21,840 bases of DNA from JAAYGD01 sp964609995 (GTDB lineage Bacteria > Bacillota_I > Bacilli_A > RF39 > UBA660): assembly GCA_964609995.1 (NCBI GenBank), contig CAZSTI010000013.1, forward strand, positions 1 through 21,840, read 5' to 3'. Under the pieces are notes generated by a model. It worked only from the letters and a program-made list of their open reading frames with translations, did not search any database and was not told the origin of the DNA. A program made the translations under genes and the position numbers. Below are positions 14,992 through 21,495 of this stretch, piece by piece. The first letter of the stretch is position 1; each line of letters begins with the position of its first letter.

Positions 14992-15014
14992 AAAAAAAGA
15001 GTATTACTCTTTTT
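14992..15014 (-). terminator. Intrinsic terminator of the prepilin-LRR gene
   Basis: Minus-strand AAAAAGAG-TAATA-CTCTTTTT with two further T residues. The hairpin overlaps the stop codon of the LRR gene (15013-15015). Its core, including the loop, is the same GAGTAATACTC as the hairpin at 5273-5293. Confidence 0.75.
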
Positions 15015-17178
15015 ATGGTTGTTTAGTCCACGTTCCTTCTTGAGATGAAGCTGTATATGTTCCTCCAGCTTTATTATTATTAGTAAAATATGCTGTGTAA
15101 AATGTAGGCGATATCGACTCACTTTGAGTAGTTACATTATTTGGCATTGTTACACTTGTAAGTGCATTATCCAAAAAAGCCAAATCTCCTATACTTGTTA
15201 CACTATTTGGGAACGTTACACTTGTTAATTGACTACCATAAAATGCTCCTCCGCCTATAACTGTTACGGTATTTGGGAGTGTTAAACTGGTTAATTTATT
15301 ATATGCAAAAGCACCATATTCAATGTTTGTTACGTTATTTCCAAATGTTACACTTGTGAGTTGATTCTCCCAAAAAGATTGAATACCTATGCTGGTCACA
15401 CTATTTGGAAGCGTTAAACTTGTTAATTGATTATGTCTAAAAGCATTAGTCCCTGTACTTGTTAAACCATTTTGGATTGTTAAGCTGGTTAGTCTATTAT
15501 ATGCAAAAGCAGCATTTGCAACACTTGTAACATTACTTGGGATTATTAAACTTGTTATTTGATTTTGATAAAACGCATTTTGATCTATAAGCGTTACACT
15601 ACTACCTATTGTTACACTTTGGAGACTATTATTATTAAATGCAAAGGACCCTATACTTGTTATACTATTTGGGATGGTTATACTTGTTAGTAGATTACTA
15701 GCAAAAACACCACTAGTTAGGAGTGTTATACTATTTGGAATTGTTATACTTGTTAGTCTATTATTTGAAAAAGCATAATTTCCTATACTTGTTATACTAT
15801 TTGGAAGTGTTACACTTGTGAGTTTATTACTTTGAAAAGCATATGTTCCAATACTTGTTACGTTATTTGGAATTGATATATTCTCAAGTTGATTAATATT
15901 AAATGAATAATCTCCTATACTTGTTATACTATTTGGGAGTGTTACACTTGTGAGTTTATTATTTTGAAAAGCATAATTTCCAATTGTTGTAACATTATTT
16001 GGAATCGCTACACTTGTAAGTAGATTATTTCGAAAAGCCTCATTTCCTATATTTGTTACATTAGAAGGAATTTCTACACTTGTAAGTAGATTATTTGCAA
16101 GAGCATTATAACCTATACTTGTTACACTATTTGGGATTGTTACACTTGTAAGTTTATTATTATAAAAAGCAGCTGTTAAAGTTGTTATACTATTTGGGAT
16201 TGTTATACTTGTTATTTGATTATTTGAAAAAGAATAATCTTCTAAAGTTGTTACACTATCTGGGAGTGTTACACTTGTGAGTTGATTACTAGAAAAAGCA
16301 TGTCTTCCAATACTTGTCACAGTATTTGGTAATGTTATACTTGTTATTTGATTATTTGCAAATATCGAAGATCCTATAGTTGTTAAACTGTCTGGAATTA
16401 TTACACTCGTGAGTTGATTAGCTTCAAAAGCACCAGTATCAATTGTTGTTACTCCGTTTTCTAATGTTATACTTGAGAGTTGATTAAAGCGAAAAGCATA
16501 TCTTTCTATAGTTCTTACACTACTTGGTATTGTTATACTTGTTATTTGATTTTGATAAAAAGAAAATTCTCCGATAAATGTTACAGTATTAGGAATTTTT
16601 ATACTTGTGAGTTGTTTTTCATAAAATGACATATTACTTAATTTTGTAACAGGTAACCCCTCTATTGTTGAAGGTATTATTACATCTTTTTCACAGGTAT
16701 TGTCATAGTCAGTAATAGTTACTTCTGTTGAAGTTTTTGTATAAGTAAAACAAGCAATCGGAGTAGATACTCTGCATTCATATCCATCATAATCGATCAC
16801 AAATACATTGTCATCAATTTTAGATTTTAATGCACAATATTTATCATCATGTACAGCTATTTCTGTAGTTCCATCTTCATTAATCTTTATACTCCCTGCA
16901 TTGGGCAAAGTTCCACTAATTTTTAATATATCTCCATTAAATACACCATTTTCAATAGTGTATACGATTTCTTCTTCGTTTTTCATCATCGATACTTCTT
17001 TTGCTTTTCTAAGGAGAGATTCTGCAGATTGCTGTAGAGTTCTTTTTCTCGATTCATCCATTACGTTTCCTATTTTAGGTATCGCGATTACTAATATTAC
17101 TGAAAGTACTACAATTACTGCTAAGAGTTCTATTAATGTAAAACCATTGTTGAATATTTTAAATATTCTTTTTTTCAT
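15013..17178 (-). CDS. Type IV prepilin-like protein with 22 BspA-type leucine-rich repeats
   Basis: A predicted surface protein, 721 aa. The N-terminus carries a class III (prepilin) signal: basic leader, cleavage site NNG|FTLIELL after G12, E17 as the mature Glu5, then a hydrophobic helix to about residue 34 and an amphipathic pseudopilin helix to about 62. A small domain with four cysteines (C115, C135, C143, C162) follows. Twenty-two 22-residue LRR_5 (BspA-like) units span residues 190-672, and a tail ends GTYTASSQEGTWTKQP. The prepilin peptidase and pilus motor are not in this window. Good SD (AAGGAG) and own promoter. Family knowledge links BspA repeats to adhesion; a role as a pilus- or membrane-displayed adhesin is inference. 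Confidence 0.88.
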   Translation of the reverse strand: MKKRIFKIFNNGFTLIELLAVIVVLSVILVIAIPKIGNVMDESRKRTLQQSAESLLRKAKEVSMMKNEEEIVYTIENGVFNGDILKISGTLPNAGSIKINEDGTTEIAVHDDKYCALKSKIDDNVFVIDYDGYECRVSTPIACFTYTKTSTEVTITDYDNTCEKDVIIPSTIEGLPVTKLSNMSFYEKQLTSIKIPNTVTFIGEFSFYQNQITSITIPSSVRTIERYAFRFNQLSSITLENGVTTIDTGAFEANQLTSVIIPDSLTTIGSSIFANNQITSITLPNTVTSIGRHAFSSNQLTSVTLPDSVTTLEDYSFSNNQITSITIPNSITTLTAAFYNNKLTSVTIPNSVTSIGYNALANNLLTSVEIPSNVTNIGNEAFRNNLLTSVAIPNNVTTIGNYAFQNNKLTSVTLPNSITSIGDYSFNINQLENISIPNNVTSIGTYAFQSNKLTSVTLPNSITSIGNYAFSNNRLTSITIPNSITLLTSGVFASNLLTSITIPNSITSIGSFAFNNNSLQSVTIGSSVTLIDQNAFYQNQITSLIIPSNVTSVANAAFAYNRLTSLTIQNGLTSTGTNAFRHNQLTSLTLPNSVTSIGIQSFWENQLTSVTFGNNVTNIEYGAFAYNKLTSLTLPNTVTVIGGGAFYGSQLTSVTFPNSVTSIGDLAFLDNALTSVTMPNNVTTQSESISPTFYTAYFTNNNKAGGTYTASSQEGTWTKQP
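15163..16611 (-). repeat. Tandem 66-bp repeats encoding 22 BspA-type LRR units
   Basis: Twenty-two consecutive units with consensus LTSVTIPNSVTSIGxxAFxxNx. Each is 22 aa (66 bp) except the seventh, which lacks one residue (TTLTAAFYNNK). A diverged 23rd half-unit (LTSVTMPNNVTT) leads into the tail. Sequence similarity is high even at the nucleotide level, so the array is likely prone to unit gain or loss. Confidence 0.9.
15757..16020 (-). repeat. Higher-order two-unit (132-bp) duplication in the LRR array
   Basis: Units 10-11 (15889-16020) and 12-13 (15757-15888) match as pairs. The 60-nt stretches 15782-15841 and 15914-15973, exactly 132 bp apart, differ by only two bases. Units 10 and 12 are similar to each other (IPNNVT..IG.YAFQ.NK), as are units 11 and 13 (LTSVTLPNSITSIG.Y.F). 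Confidence 0.8.
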
Positions 17179-17200
17179 TATTTCTCCTTATTTTGACTAT

Positions 17201-17229
17201 ATAGTAACAAAAAAAGAAGATTATATCAA
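17201..17229 (-). promoter_or_regulatory. Promoter of the prepilin-LRR gene
   Basis: Minus strand: -35 TTGATA (17224-17229), overlapping the mtaB stop codon; 17-bp spacer; -10 TACTAT (17201-17206) preceded by TGT, an extended -10. The mtaB terminator hairpin and its U-tract lie inside the spacer and -35. The leader would be about 16 nt with AAGGAG. Confidence 0.65.
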
Positions 17230-17235
17230 CCTTCT
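17209..17235 (-). terminator. Intrinsic terminator of mtaB
   Basis: Minus-strand AGAAGGTT-GATAT-AATCTTCT (8 bp, one G-U) followed by TTTTTT. It begins in the last mtaB codons and the loop holds part of the TGA stop. Confidence 0.7.
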
Positions 17236-18488
17236 ATATATGGATAGTTTACACTTTTTACTGTAAACTCTATTAATTCATTTAAATTAACATCATTAAT
17301 TTTTGCTAATAAATAATTTGATGTATGACCTAACATATGATTATCTTTTATTTCTTCTCCAATTATTTGAAGTTTTTTACCAATAAATTTGTTCATATAA
17401 TTAATTTCTAATTCTTTTGATAAATCTAATAATGTATTAACTCTTTTCTTTTTTGTTAATCCATCTATTTGATTTTTCATTGTTGATGCTTTTGTTCCAT
17501 TTCTTTTTGAATAAGGAAATACATGAAGTTTAGAAAATTCAATTTCTTTTATTGTATTTATAGTTGTATTAAAGTCTCCTTCTGTTTCGTTTGGAAATCC
17601 AACAATCACATCAGTTGTTATCGATATATATGGTCTAATAGTTCTTATTGTATTTATTTTTTCAATAAAATAATTTGTATTATATTTTCTATTCATTTCC
17701 ATTAAAGTTTTATCGCATCCCGATTGAAATGGAATATGTAAATGATCTGCGATTATATCAATATTTTTTAAACATTCTAAGAACTTTTCATCAATTTCAG
17801 TTATTTCTATTGATGATAATCTAATTCTTTTTAAGCCATCTATTTTAGATAAATTTATAAGTACATCCGATAAATCATAAATACCATTTTCTTTTCCATA
17901 GTGTCCAGTATGTATTCCAGTTAATACTATTTCTATATATCCGTTTTTTACTAGAGTTTCTACTTCGCTAATAATATCTTCCATATTTTTAGATCTAATA
18001 TTACCTCTAGCATATGGAATAATACAATAAGAACAATAATTGTTACATCCGTCTTGTATCTTTACAAATCCTCTTGTTCTTGTATTAAATTTTGATAAAC
18101 TCATAGATTCAAAATTTGAACTCATTATATCTTCAACTTTATATATTGGTTTATTATTTTTAATATATTCTTCTACTAATTCAACTATATTATTTTTATT
18201 TGTATTTCCAATTATAATATCAATATTTGTTTTATCTATATCTGATACTTGGGTATAGCAACCACATACTACTAAAATAGATTTAGGATGATTTTTTTTA
18301 ACACTATTAATTGTCTTTCTTGCTTTAATATCACTATTATTTGTTACAGTACAAGTATTGATTATGTATATGTCACTATCATCCTTAAAATCAACTAAAG
18401 TATAACCTTTTTCTATAAAACTATTCATCATTACTTCAGTTTCATATAAATTAACTTTACATCCTAAAGTATAAAAAGCTACTTTCAT
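17226..18488 (-). CDS. mtaB: tRNA t6A37 methylthiotransferase MtaB
   Basis: Radical SAM enzyme that converts t6A37 to ms2t6A37 in tRNAs reading ANN codons. The 420 aa begin MKVAFYTLGCKVNLYETEVM, typical of MtaB rather than MiaB or RimO. The UPF0004 cluster cysteines are C10, C46 and C77, and the radical SAM motif CNNYCSYC supplies C148, C152 and C155. The C-terminal part (IGKKLQIIGEE, ending in NELIEFTVKSVNYPYIEG) fits a TRAM RNA-binding domain. ATG 18488 has a GGAGG site. In Bacillus the gene (yqeV) follows dnaK-dnaJ-prmA-rsmE. Here it stays near dnaJ, but prmA and rsmE are replaced by other genes. Confidence 0.95.
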   Translation of the reverse strand: MKVAFYTLGCKVNLYETEVMMNSFIEKGYTLVDFKDDSDIYIINTCTVTNNSDIKARKTINSVKKNHPKSILVVCGCYTQVSDIDKTNIDIIIGNTNKNNIVELVEEYIKNNKPIYKVEDIMSSNFESMSLSKFNTRTRGFVKIQDGCNNYCSYCIIPYARGNIRSKNMEDIISEVETLVKNGYIEIVLTGIHTGHYGKENGIYDLSDVLINLSKIDGLKRIRLSSIEITEIDEKFLECLKNIDIIADHLHIPFQSGCDKTLMEMNRKYNTNYFIEKINTIRTIRPYISITTDVIVGFPNETEGDFNTTINTIKEIEFSKLHVFPYSKRNGTKASTMKNQIDGLTKKKRVNTLLDLSKELEINYMNKFIGKKLQIIGEEIKDNHMLGHTSNYLLAKINDVNLNELIEFTVKSVNYPYIEG

Positions 18489-18499
18489 ATTACCTCCAC

Positions 18500-18531
18500 A
18501 AAAAAACTTATACTATAATTATAAGTTTTTT
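18500..18531 (-). terminator. Intrinsic terminator of the one-TM hypothetical gene
   Basis: Minus-strand AAAAAACTTATA-ATTATAG-TATAAGTTTTTT, a perfect 12-bp stem ending in a T-run. It overlaps the stop codon of the upstream gene (18519-18521) and ends about 12 nt before the mtaB start codon. Confidence 0.7.
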
Positions 18532-18545
18532 CTAAATTCTTTCAA
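18518..18545 (-). promoter_or_regulatory. Candidate mtaB promoter inside the preceding gene end
   Basis: Minus strand: -35 TTGAAA (18540-18545), 16-bp spacer, -10 TATAAT (18518-18523). The -10 lies on the stop codon of the preceding gene and within the stem and loop of its terminator. The leader would be about 22 nt with GGAGG. Confidence 0.5.
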
Positions 18546-19025
18546 ACTCTTTAAAAAAGTTTCATTAACATCATATTCGGGAACCTTATAAGAATCCTCT
18601 TTTGGAATAGTAACATTAGAATTTGGAGTCGTCCCCTTTATTAATTCTTCATAACTTATTACTGCTGTTTTTTCTTGTTCATCTTCATAGATATTAGTTA
18701 CCTCTTCATTAACATCATAAGTTACTTTTTTTATTTCATCTACAATCTTTTTTAAATCTTTTGTTTTTTCATTGGATTCATCAATAGAAATATCAACATT
18801 CGTAGATTTTTTTATTTCATCTAATTTTTTTTCATCCTCTTTTATTAGTTTTAACTGTTTATGTTCTATTATTTGTTTGGTACTGTTTTGCATAACAGCC
18901 ATTATAATAAGAACTATTAATATAAAAAACAATAATAAAACAACATAAAAAACCAGTTTACCAACCTCATTTAATCTGTCGTAAAAAGAACTAAAGTTTA
19001 ATATATAAATATTGAGTATATTCAT
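18519..19025 (-). CDS. Hypothetical single-pass membrane protein with long charged cytoplasmic tail
   Basis: Not recognised. The protein is 168 aa from ATG 19025, which follows GGAG; an in-frame TTG five codons earlier would place that SD inside the gene. There is one strongly hydrophobic segment, roughly residues 24-45 (VFYVVLLLFFILIVLIIMAV), after a short N-terminus. A long Lys/Glu-rich, probably helical region follows (KQLKLIKEDEKKLDEIKK), then an acidic disordered-looking middle and a conserved-looking end (VNETFLKSLKEFRKNL). The topology recalls small division or envelope adaptors, but no family is claimed. It starts an apparently single-gene unit, divergent from the AAA+ gene and ending in a terminator before mtaB. 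Confidence 0.7.
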   Translation of the reverse strand: MNILNIYILNFSSFYDRLNEVGKLVFYVVLLLFFILIVLIIMAVMQNSTKQIIEHKQLKLIKEDEKKLDEIKKSTNVDISIDESNEKTKDLKKIVDEIKKVTYDVNEEVTNIYEDEQEKTAVISYEELIKGTTPNSNVTIPKEDSYKVPEYDVNETFLKSLKEFRKNL

Positions 19026-19044
19026 ATTTACTCCTATCAATATA

Positions 19045-19053
19045 ATTTTATCA
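19045..19053 (-). promoter_or_regulatory. Extended -10 promoter of the one-TM hypothetical gene
   Basis: Minus strand TGA-TAAAAT (TAAAAT at 19045-19050). No convincing -35. It lies about 20 nt before the start codon, in the roughly 170-nt divergent region, whose middle (19054-19140) is otherwise only AT-rich with no site I can name. Confidence 0.45.
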
Positions 19054-19140
19054 TAAATAAAAATTAATAATACTATTTTTTTACCCAGTTTACATCTTCA
19101 AATATATTATATATTATAAAAATATTATTATCAACTTTAA

Positions 19141-19169
19141 TTGAAAAAAAGAGTTTTATTTGGTATACT
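19141..19169 (+). promoter_or_regulatory. Promoter of the orphan AAA+ gene
   Basis: Plus strand: -35 TTGAAA (19141-19146), 17-bp spacer, -10 TATACT (19164-19169) preceded by TGG, so both -35 and extended -10 are good. The leader is about 20 nt with AAGGAG at 19183-19188. Confidence 0.75.
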
Positions 19170-19196
19170 CTATTTAAGAATAAAGGAGTTTTTTAT

Positions 19197-20168
19197 ATGG
19201 TAGAAAATTTATTTGATGAAACAGAATTAAAAAATGTTGTTAGTAGTAACACTTCTATAAGTAAAGATTTTAAAATGATAGATAGATATGGTGAAATATT
19301 AACTGATAAAGAATATATTACAGACCCCGCAATAGCAAGAGATGAAGAAATAAAAAAAACTATGCTTACTCTTTTTACTCCTGAAAAATCTCCTGTATTA
19401 GTAGGTAAACCAGGAATTGGTAAAACTGCTATTGTTGAAGGTATTGCATATAGAATTCAAAAGAACGATGTTCCTGATGCATTAAAGGGTTTCAAAATTA
19501 TTAAAATAAATGCAGTAGCAATGGTTGGAAGCATAATAAGTGAAGGTAATCAAGATACTAAAGTTCAATTATTAATTGAAGAATTAGAACATTTAAATAA
19601 AACAATATTATTTATTGATGAAACGCATACTTTAGTTGGAAATAAGGAAAATGGTGGATTAGATTTTGCCAATATATTTAAACCTGCATTATCTAGAGGG
19701 GACATTAAAATGATTGGTGCTACAACTATTGATGAATTCGATCATTATATAGTAAAAGATAAAGCTTTCTTAAGAAGACTTGAAAGAATTGATATATTAG
19801 AACCAAATGCAGAAATGACACTAAAAATATTAATTGGAACATTACCAAAAATAGAAAAAACAACTGGTGCCAGATTTAATTACACTCCATTTATAATAGA
19901 ACAAGTAATGAAATTTATAGTGGATATGACAAAAGAATACAATAGAATATTTGAATCTGCTTCCAGATATCCCGATGTATGTTTCGTAATTATTACTAAA
20001 ATGTTTTCATTTGCAATATTTGATAATAGCAATGAAGTAAAATTTAAACATATTTGGGAAGCAGTTAAAACTACAAATACTGTTTATCCAGACGTAATAA
20101 AAAAATATACCGAAAAATTTAAACTACAATTTAAAAGAGAATTAGATGAAGAAAATGTTATAATATAA
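19197..20168 (+). CDS. Orphan single-domain Clp/Hsp100 D1-like AAA+ ATPase
   Basis: The 323-aa protein carries one AAA+ module resembling the first ATPase domain of ClpB/ClpC. Walker A GKPGIGKT is at residues 70-77, Walker B ILFIDE at 137-142, sensor 1 IGATTIDEF at 173-181, and paired arginines R193/R194 in KAFLRRLERI fit the Arg finger. The Clp N-domain, middle domain and second ATPase ring are all absent, so there is no ClpP-binding loop. Where ClpB has the pore loop YRGEFEERL, this protein reads GSIISEGNQDTKVQ, without the substrate-gripping Tyr. It is therefore unlikely to be a normal unfoldase. It is the only large plus-strand gene, and sits where prmA and rsmE usually separate dnaJ and mtaB. 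Its function is unknown. Confidence 0.85.
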   Translation: MVENLFDETELKNVVSSNTSISKDFKMIDRYGEILTDKEYITDPAIARDEEIKKTMLTLFTPEKSPVLVGKPGIGKTAIVEGIAYRIQKNDVPDALKGFKIIKINAVAMVGSIISEGNQDTKVQLLIEELEHLNKTILFIDETHTLVGNKENGGLDFANIFKPALSRGDIKMIGATTIDEFDHYIVKDKAFLRRLERIDILEPNAEMTLKILIGTLPKIEKTTGARFNYTPFIIEQVMKFIVDMTKEYNRIFESASRYPDVCFVIITKMFSFAIFDNSNEVKFKHIWEAVKTTNTVYPDVIKKYTEKFKLQFKRELDEENVII

Positions 20169-20186
20169 CCTTTAATGAGGAAATTA

Positions 20187-20300
20187 ATGGAAAAAGAAAC
20201 ATTAATATATCAAATACCACTTGAATCTGCAATAATTATTATCGCCGATCAAACGAGAAAAATTAATGATGATCCACAAAATAAAAATGCTTTTTACTAA
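20187..20300 (+). CDS. Micro-ORF downstream of the AAA+ gene, 37 aa
   Basis: An ATG at 20187 lies six nt behind a GAGG Shine-Dalgarno (TGAGGAAATTAATG), 18 nt after the ATPase stop. It encodes 37 residues with a hydrophobic middle (PLESAIIIIADQTRKIN) and an end of DPQNKNAFY. It ends just before the shared terminator at 20318-20341, so ATPase and micro-ORF form one two-gene unit. Codon pattern and SD look genuine, but no family is recognised and it is too short for certainty. It might be a partner peptide of the ATPase (inference). Confidence 0.55.
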   Translation: MEKETLIYQIPLESAIIIIADQTRKINDDPQNKNAFY

Positions 20301-20317
20301 AATTTATTAATTTAATA

Positions 20318-20341
20318 AAAAACTATCAATTGATAGTTTTT
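20318..20341. terminator. Bidirectional terminator between the AAA+ unit and dnaJ
   Basis: Self-complementary AAAAACTATCAATTGATAGTTTTT: a 9- to 10-bp stem with a T-rich arm in both directions. It separates the convergent plus-strand ATPase unit and minus-strand dnaJ, and overlaps the dnaJ stop codon (20340-20342). Confidence 0.75.
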
Positions 20342-21452
20342 ATTTTGTTTTTTTAAGATAATTATTATATCTATTAAATTTTTCATTTTCTAAATCAGTA
20401 TTTGATAAATCATTAATTAATTCTTTTTGTTTTCTATCCAATTTAGTAGGTATTATTACTTTTATTATTACAAACATATCGCCTTTTCTTTTTGTTTGAA
20501 CATTTTCAATACCTTTTCCTTTTATTCTGTGTCTATCTTCGTTTTGAGTTCCTGAAGGAATAGATAATATTACGTTTCCGTATACAGTAGGAACCTCTTT
20601 CTTACAACCTAATACTGCATCAGTAATAGTAATTGGTAAGTCTATATATATATCGTCTTCTTCTCTATAATAAAACTCATGAGGTTTTACTTTAAATTCT
20701 ATATATACATCTCCATTAGGACCACCATTTATTCCTACTTCTCCTTTACCCGCTACTCTTAATTGATTTCCATTATCTATTCCTGGTGGTAAAGTTACTT
20801 TAATCTTTTTGTTCTTTTTTACTATTCCTTTTCCATAACATGTTGAACATACCTTATCATAAGATTCTCCACTACCTCCGCATACATTACAAGTAGTTCT
20901 AGTTTGAAAAGAACCCAGTATAGTTCTTTGTTCTTGGATTACTGTTCCTCTTCCACCACACTTTGAACATGTATTTATACCATGTCCACCTTTTCCATTG
21001 CATGTCTCACACTCTTCATAAGTATCTAATTCAATTTCTTTTTCCGAACCAAATACGGATTCTTCAAAAGATATAGTCATAGAAACGCTTACATCTCTAC
21101 CCTTTTTTCTTCTATTAGAAGTTGAATTCGATCCTCCAAATCCAAAAGAAGAACCAAAAATATCGGAAAATATATCTCCAAAATCAAAGTCATTTGGATT
21201 AAATCCACCGTTAAAACCACCACCATTATTATTAAATGCTTTATGACCATATTGATCATATTGTGATTTTTTTTCTTTATCAGATAAAACCGAATAAGCT
21301 TCTTGAATTTCTTTAAATTTAGCTTCAGCATCTTTCTCTTTACTAACATCCGGATGATATTTTTTTGCTTGTTTTTTAAAAGCTGATTTTATTTCATCTT
21401 CAGATGCCCCCTTAGATATTCCTAATGTTTCATAATAATCTTTTTTGTTCAT
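20340..21452 (-). CDS. dnaJ: Chaperone protein DnaJ (type I Hsp40)
   Basis: Co-chaperone that delivers substrates to DnaK and stimulates its ATPase. The 370-aa protein is complete. The J domain has HPD at residues 33-35, followed by a Gly/Phe/Asn-rich linker (about 75-112). Four zinc motifs are CETCNGKG (148-155), CSKCGGRG (162-169), CNVCGGSG (188-195) and CSTCYGKG (202-209). The C-terminal substrate-binding domains (LPPGIDNGNQLRVAGKGE and after) follow. ATG 21452 has a TTGGAGG site. It lies 43 nt after dnaK, with a short hairpin between them that may lower dnaJ relative to dnaK. The HrcA/CIRCE control expected for this operon would be upstream of the window. Confidence 0.97.
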   Translation of the reverse strand: MNKKDYYETLGISKGASEDEIKSAFKKQAKKYHPDVSKEKDAEAKFKEIQEAYSVLSDKEKKSQYDQYGHKAFNNNGGGFNGGFNPNDFDFGDIFSDIFGSSFGFGGSNSTSNRRKKGRDVSVSMTISFEESVFGSEKEIELDTYEECETCNGKGGHGINTCSKCGGRGTVIQEQRTILGSFQTRTTCNVCGGSGESYDKVCSTCYGKGIVKKNKKIKVTLPPGIDNGNQLRVAGKGEVGINGGPNGDVYIEFKVKPHEFYYREEDDIYIDLPITITDAVLGCKKEVPTVYGNVILSIPSGTQNEDRHRIKGKGIENVQTKRKGDMFVIIKVIIPTKLDRKQKELINDLSNTDLENEKFNRYNNYLKKTK

Positions 21453-21471
21453 TCTTCCTCCAACCTAAGAA

Positions 21472-21489
21472 AAGAGTATTTCTACTCTT
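21472..21489 (-). other. Hairpin between dnaK and dnaJ, possible partial terminator
   Basis: Minus-strand AAGAGTA-GAAA-TACTCTT followed by TTCTTAGG. The 7-bp stem has a GAAA tetraloop and only a short T-run, about 20 nt before dnaJ. It could give partial termination or protect the dnaK mRNA end, giving more DnaK than DnaJ. Confidence 0.5.
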
Positions 21490-21495
21490 AGTTAT

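Noticed and set aside
15163..16611. CRISPR-like array because of regular spacing
   Set aside because: The 66-bp periodicity is in phase with one long reading frame encoding LRR units. There are no unique spacers between identical repeats.
17179..17225. CtsR-like operator from AGTCAAAA near 17190
   Set aside because: Only one heptad is present. CtsR sites need tandem direct repeats, and the downstream gene is not a Clp gene.
16808..17266. Plus-strand open frame of 152 codons opposite the prepilin region
   Set aside because: It is antisense to the pilin signal and pseudopilin domain, which have clear motifs, and it runs across a terminator and promoter. No SD or family resemblance.
19054..19140. 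AT-rich inverted segments in the divergent intergenic region
   Set aside because: Short TATA/ATAT palindromes are expected at this base composition, and no stem with a U-tract or operator symmetry stands out.
21089..21349. Minus-strand 86-codon frame within dnaJ
   Set aside because: It is a shifted frame over the J-domain linker of dnaJ, which is itself intact and conserved.
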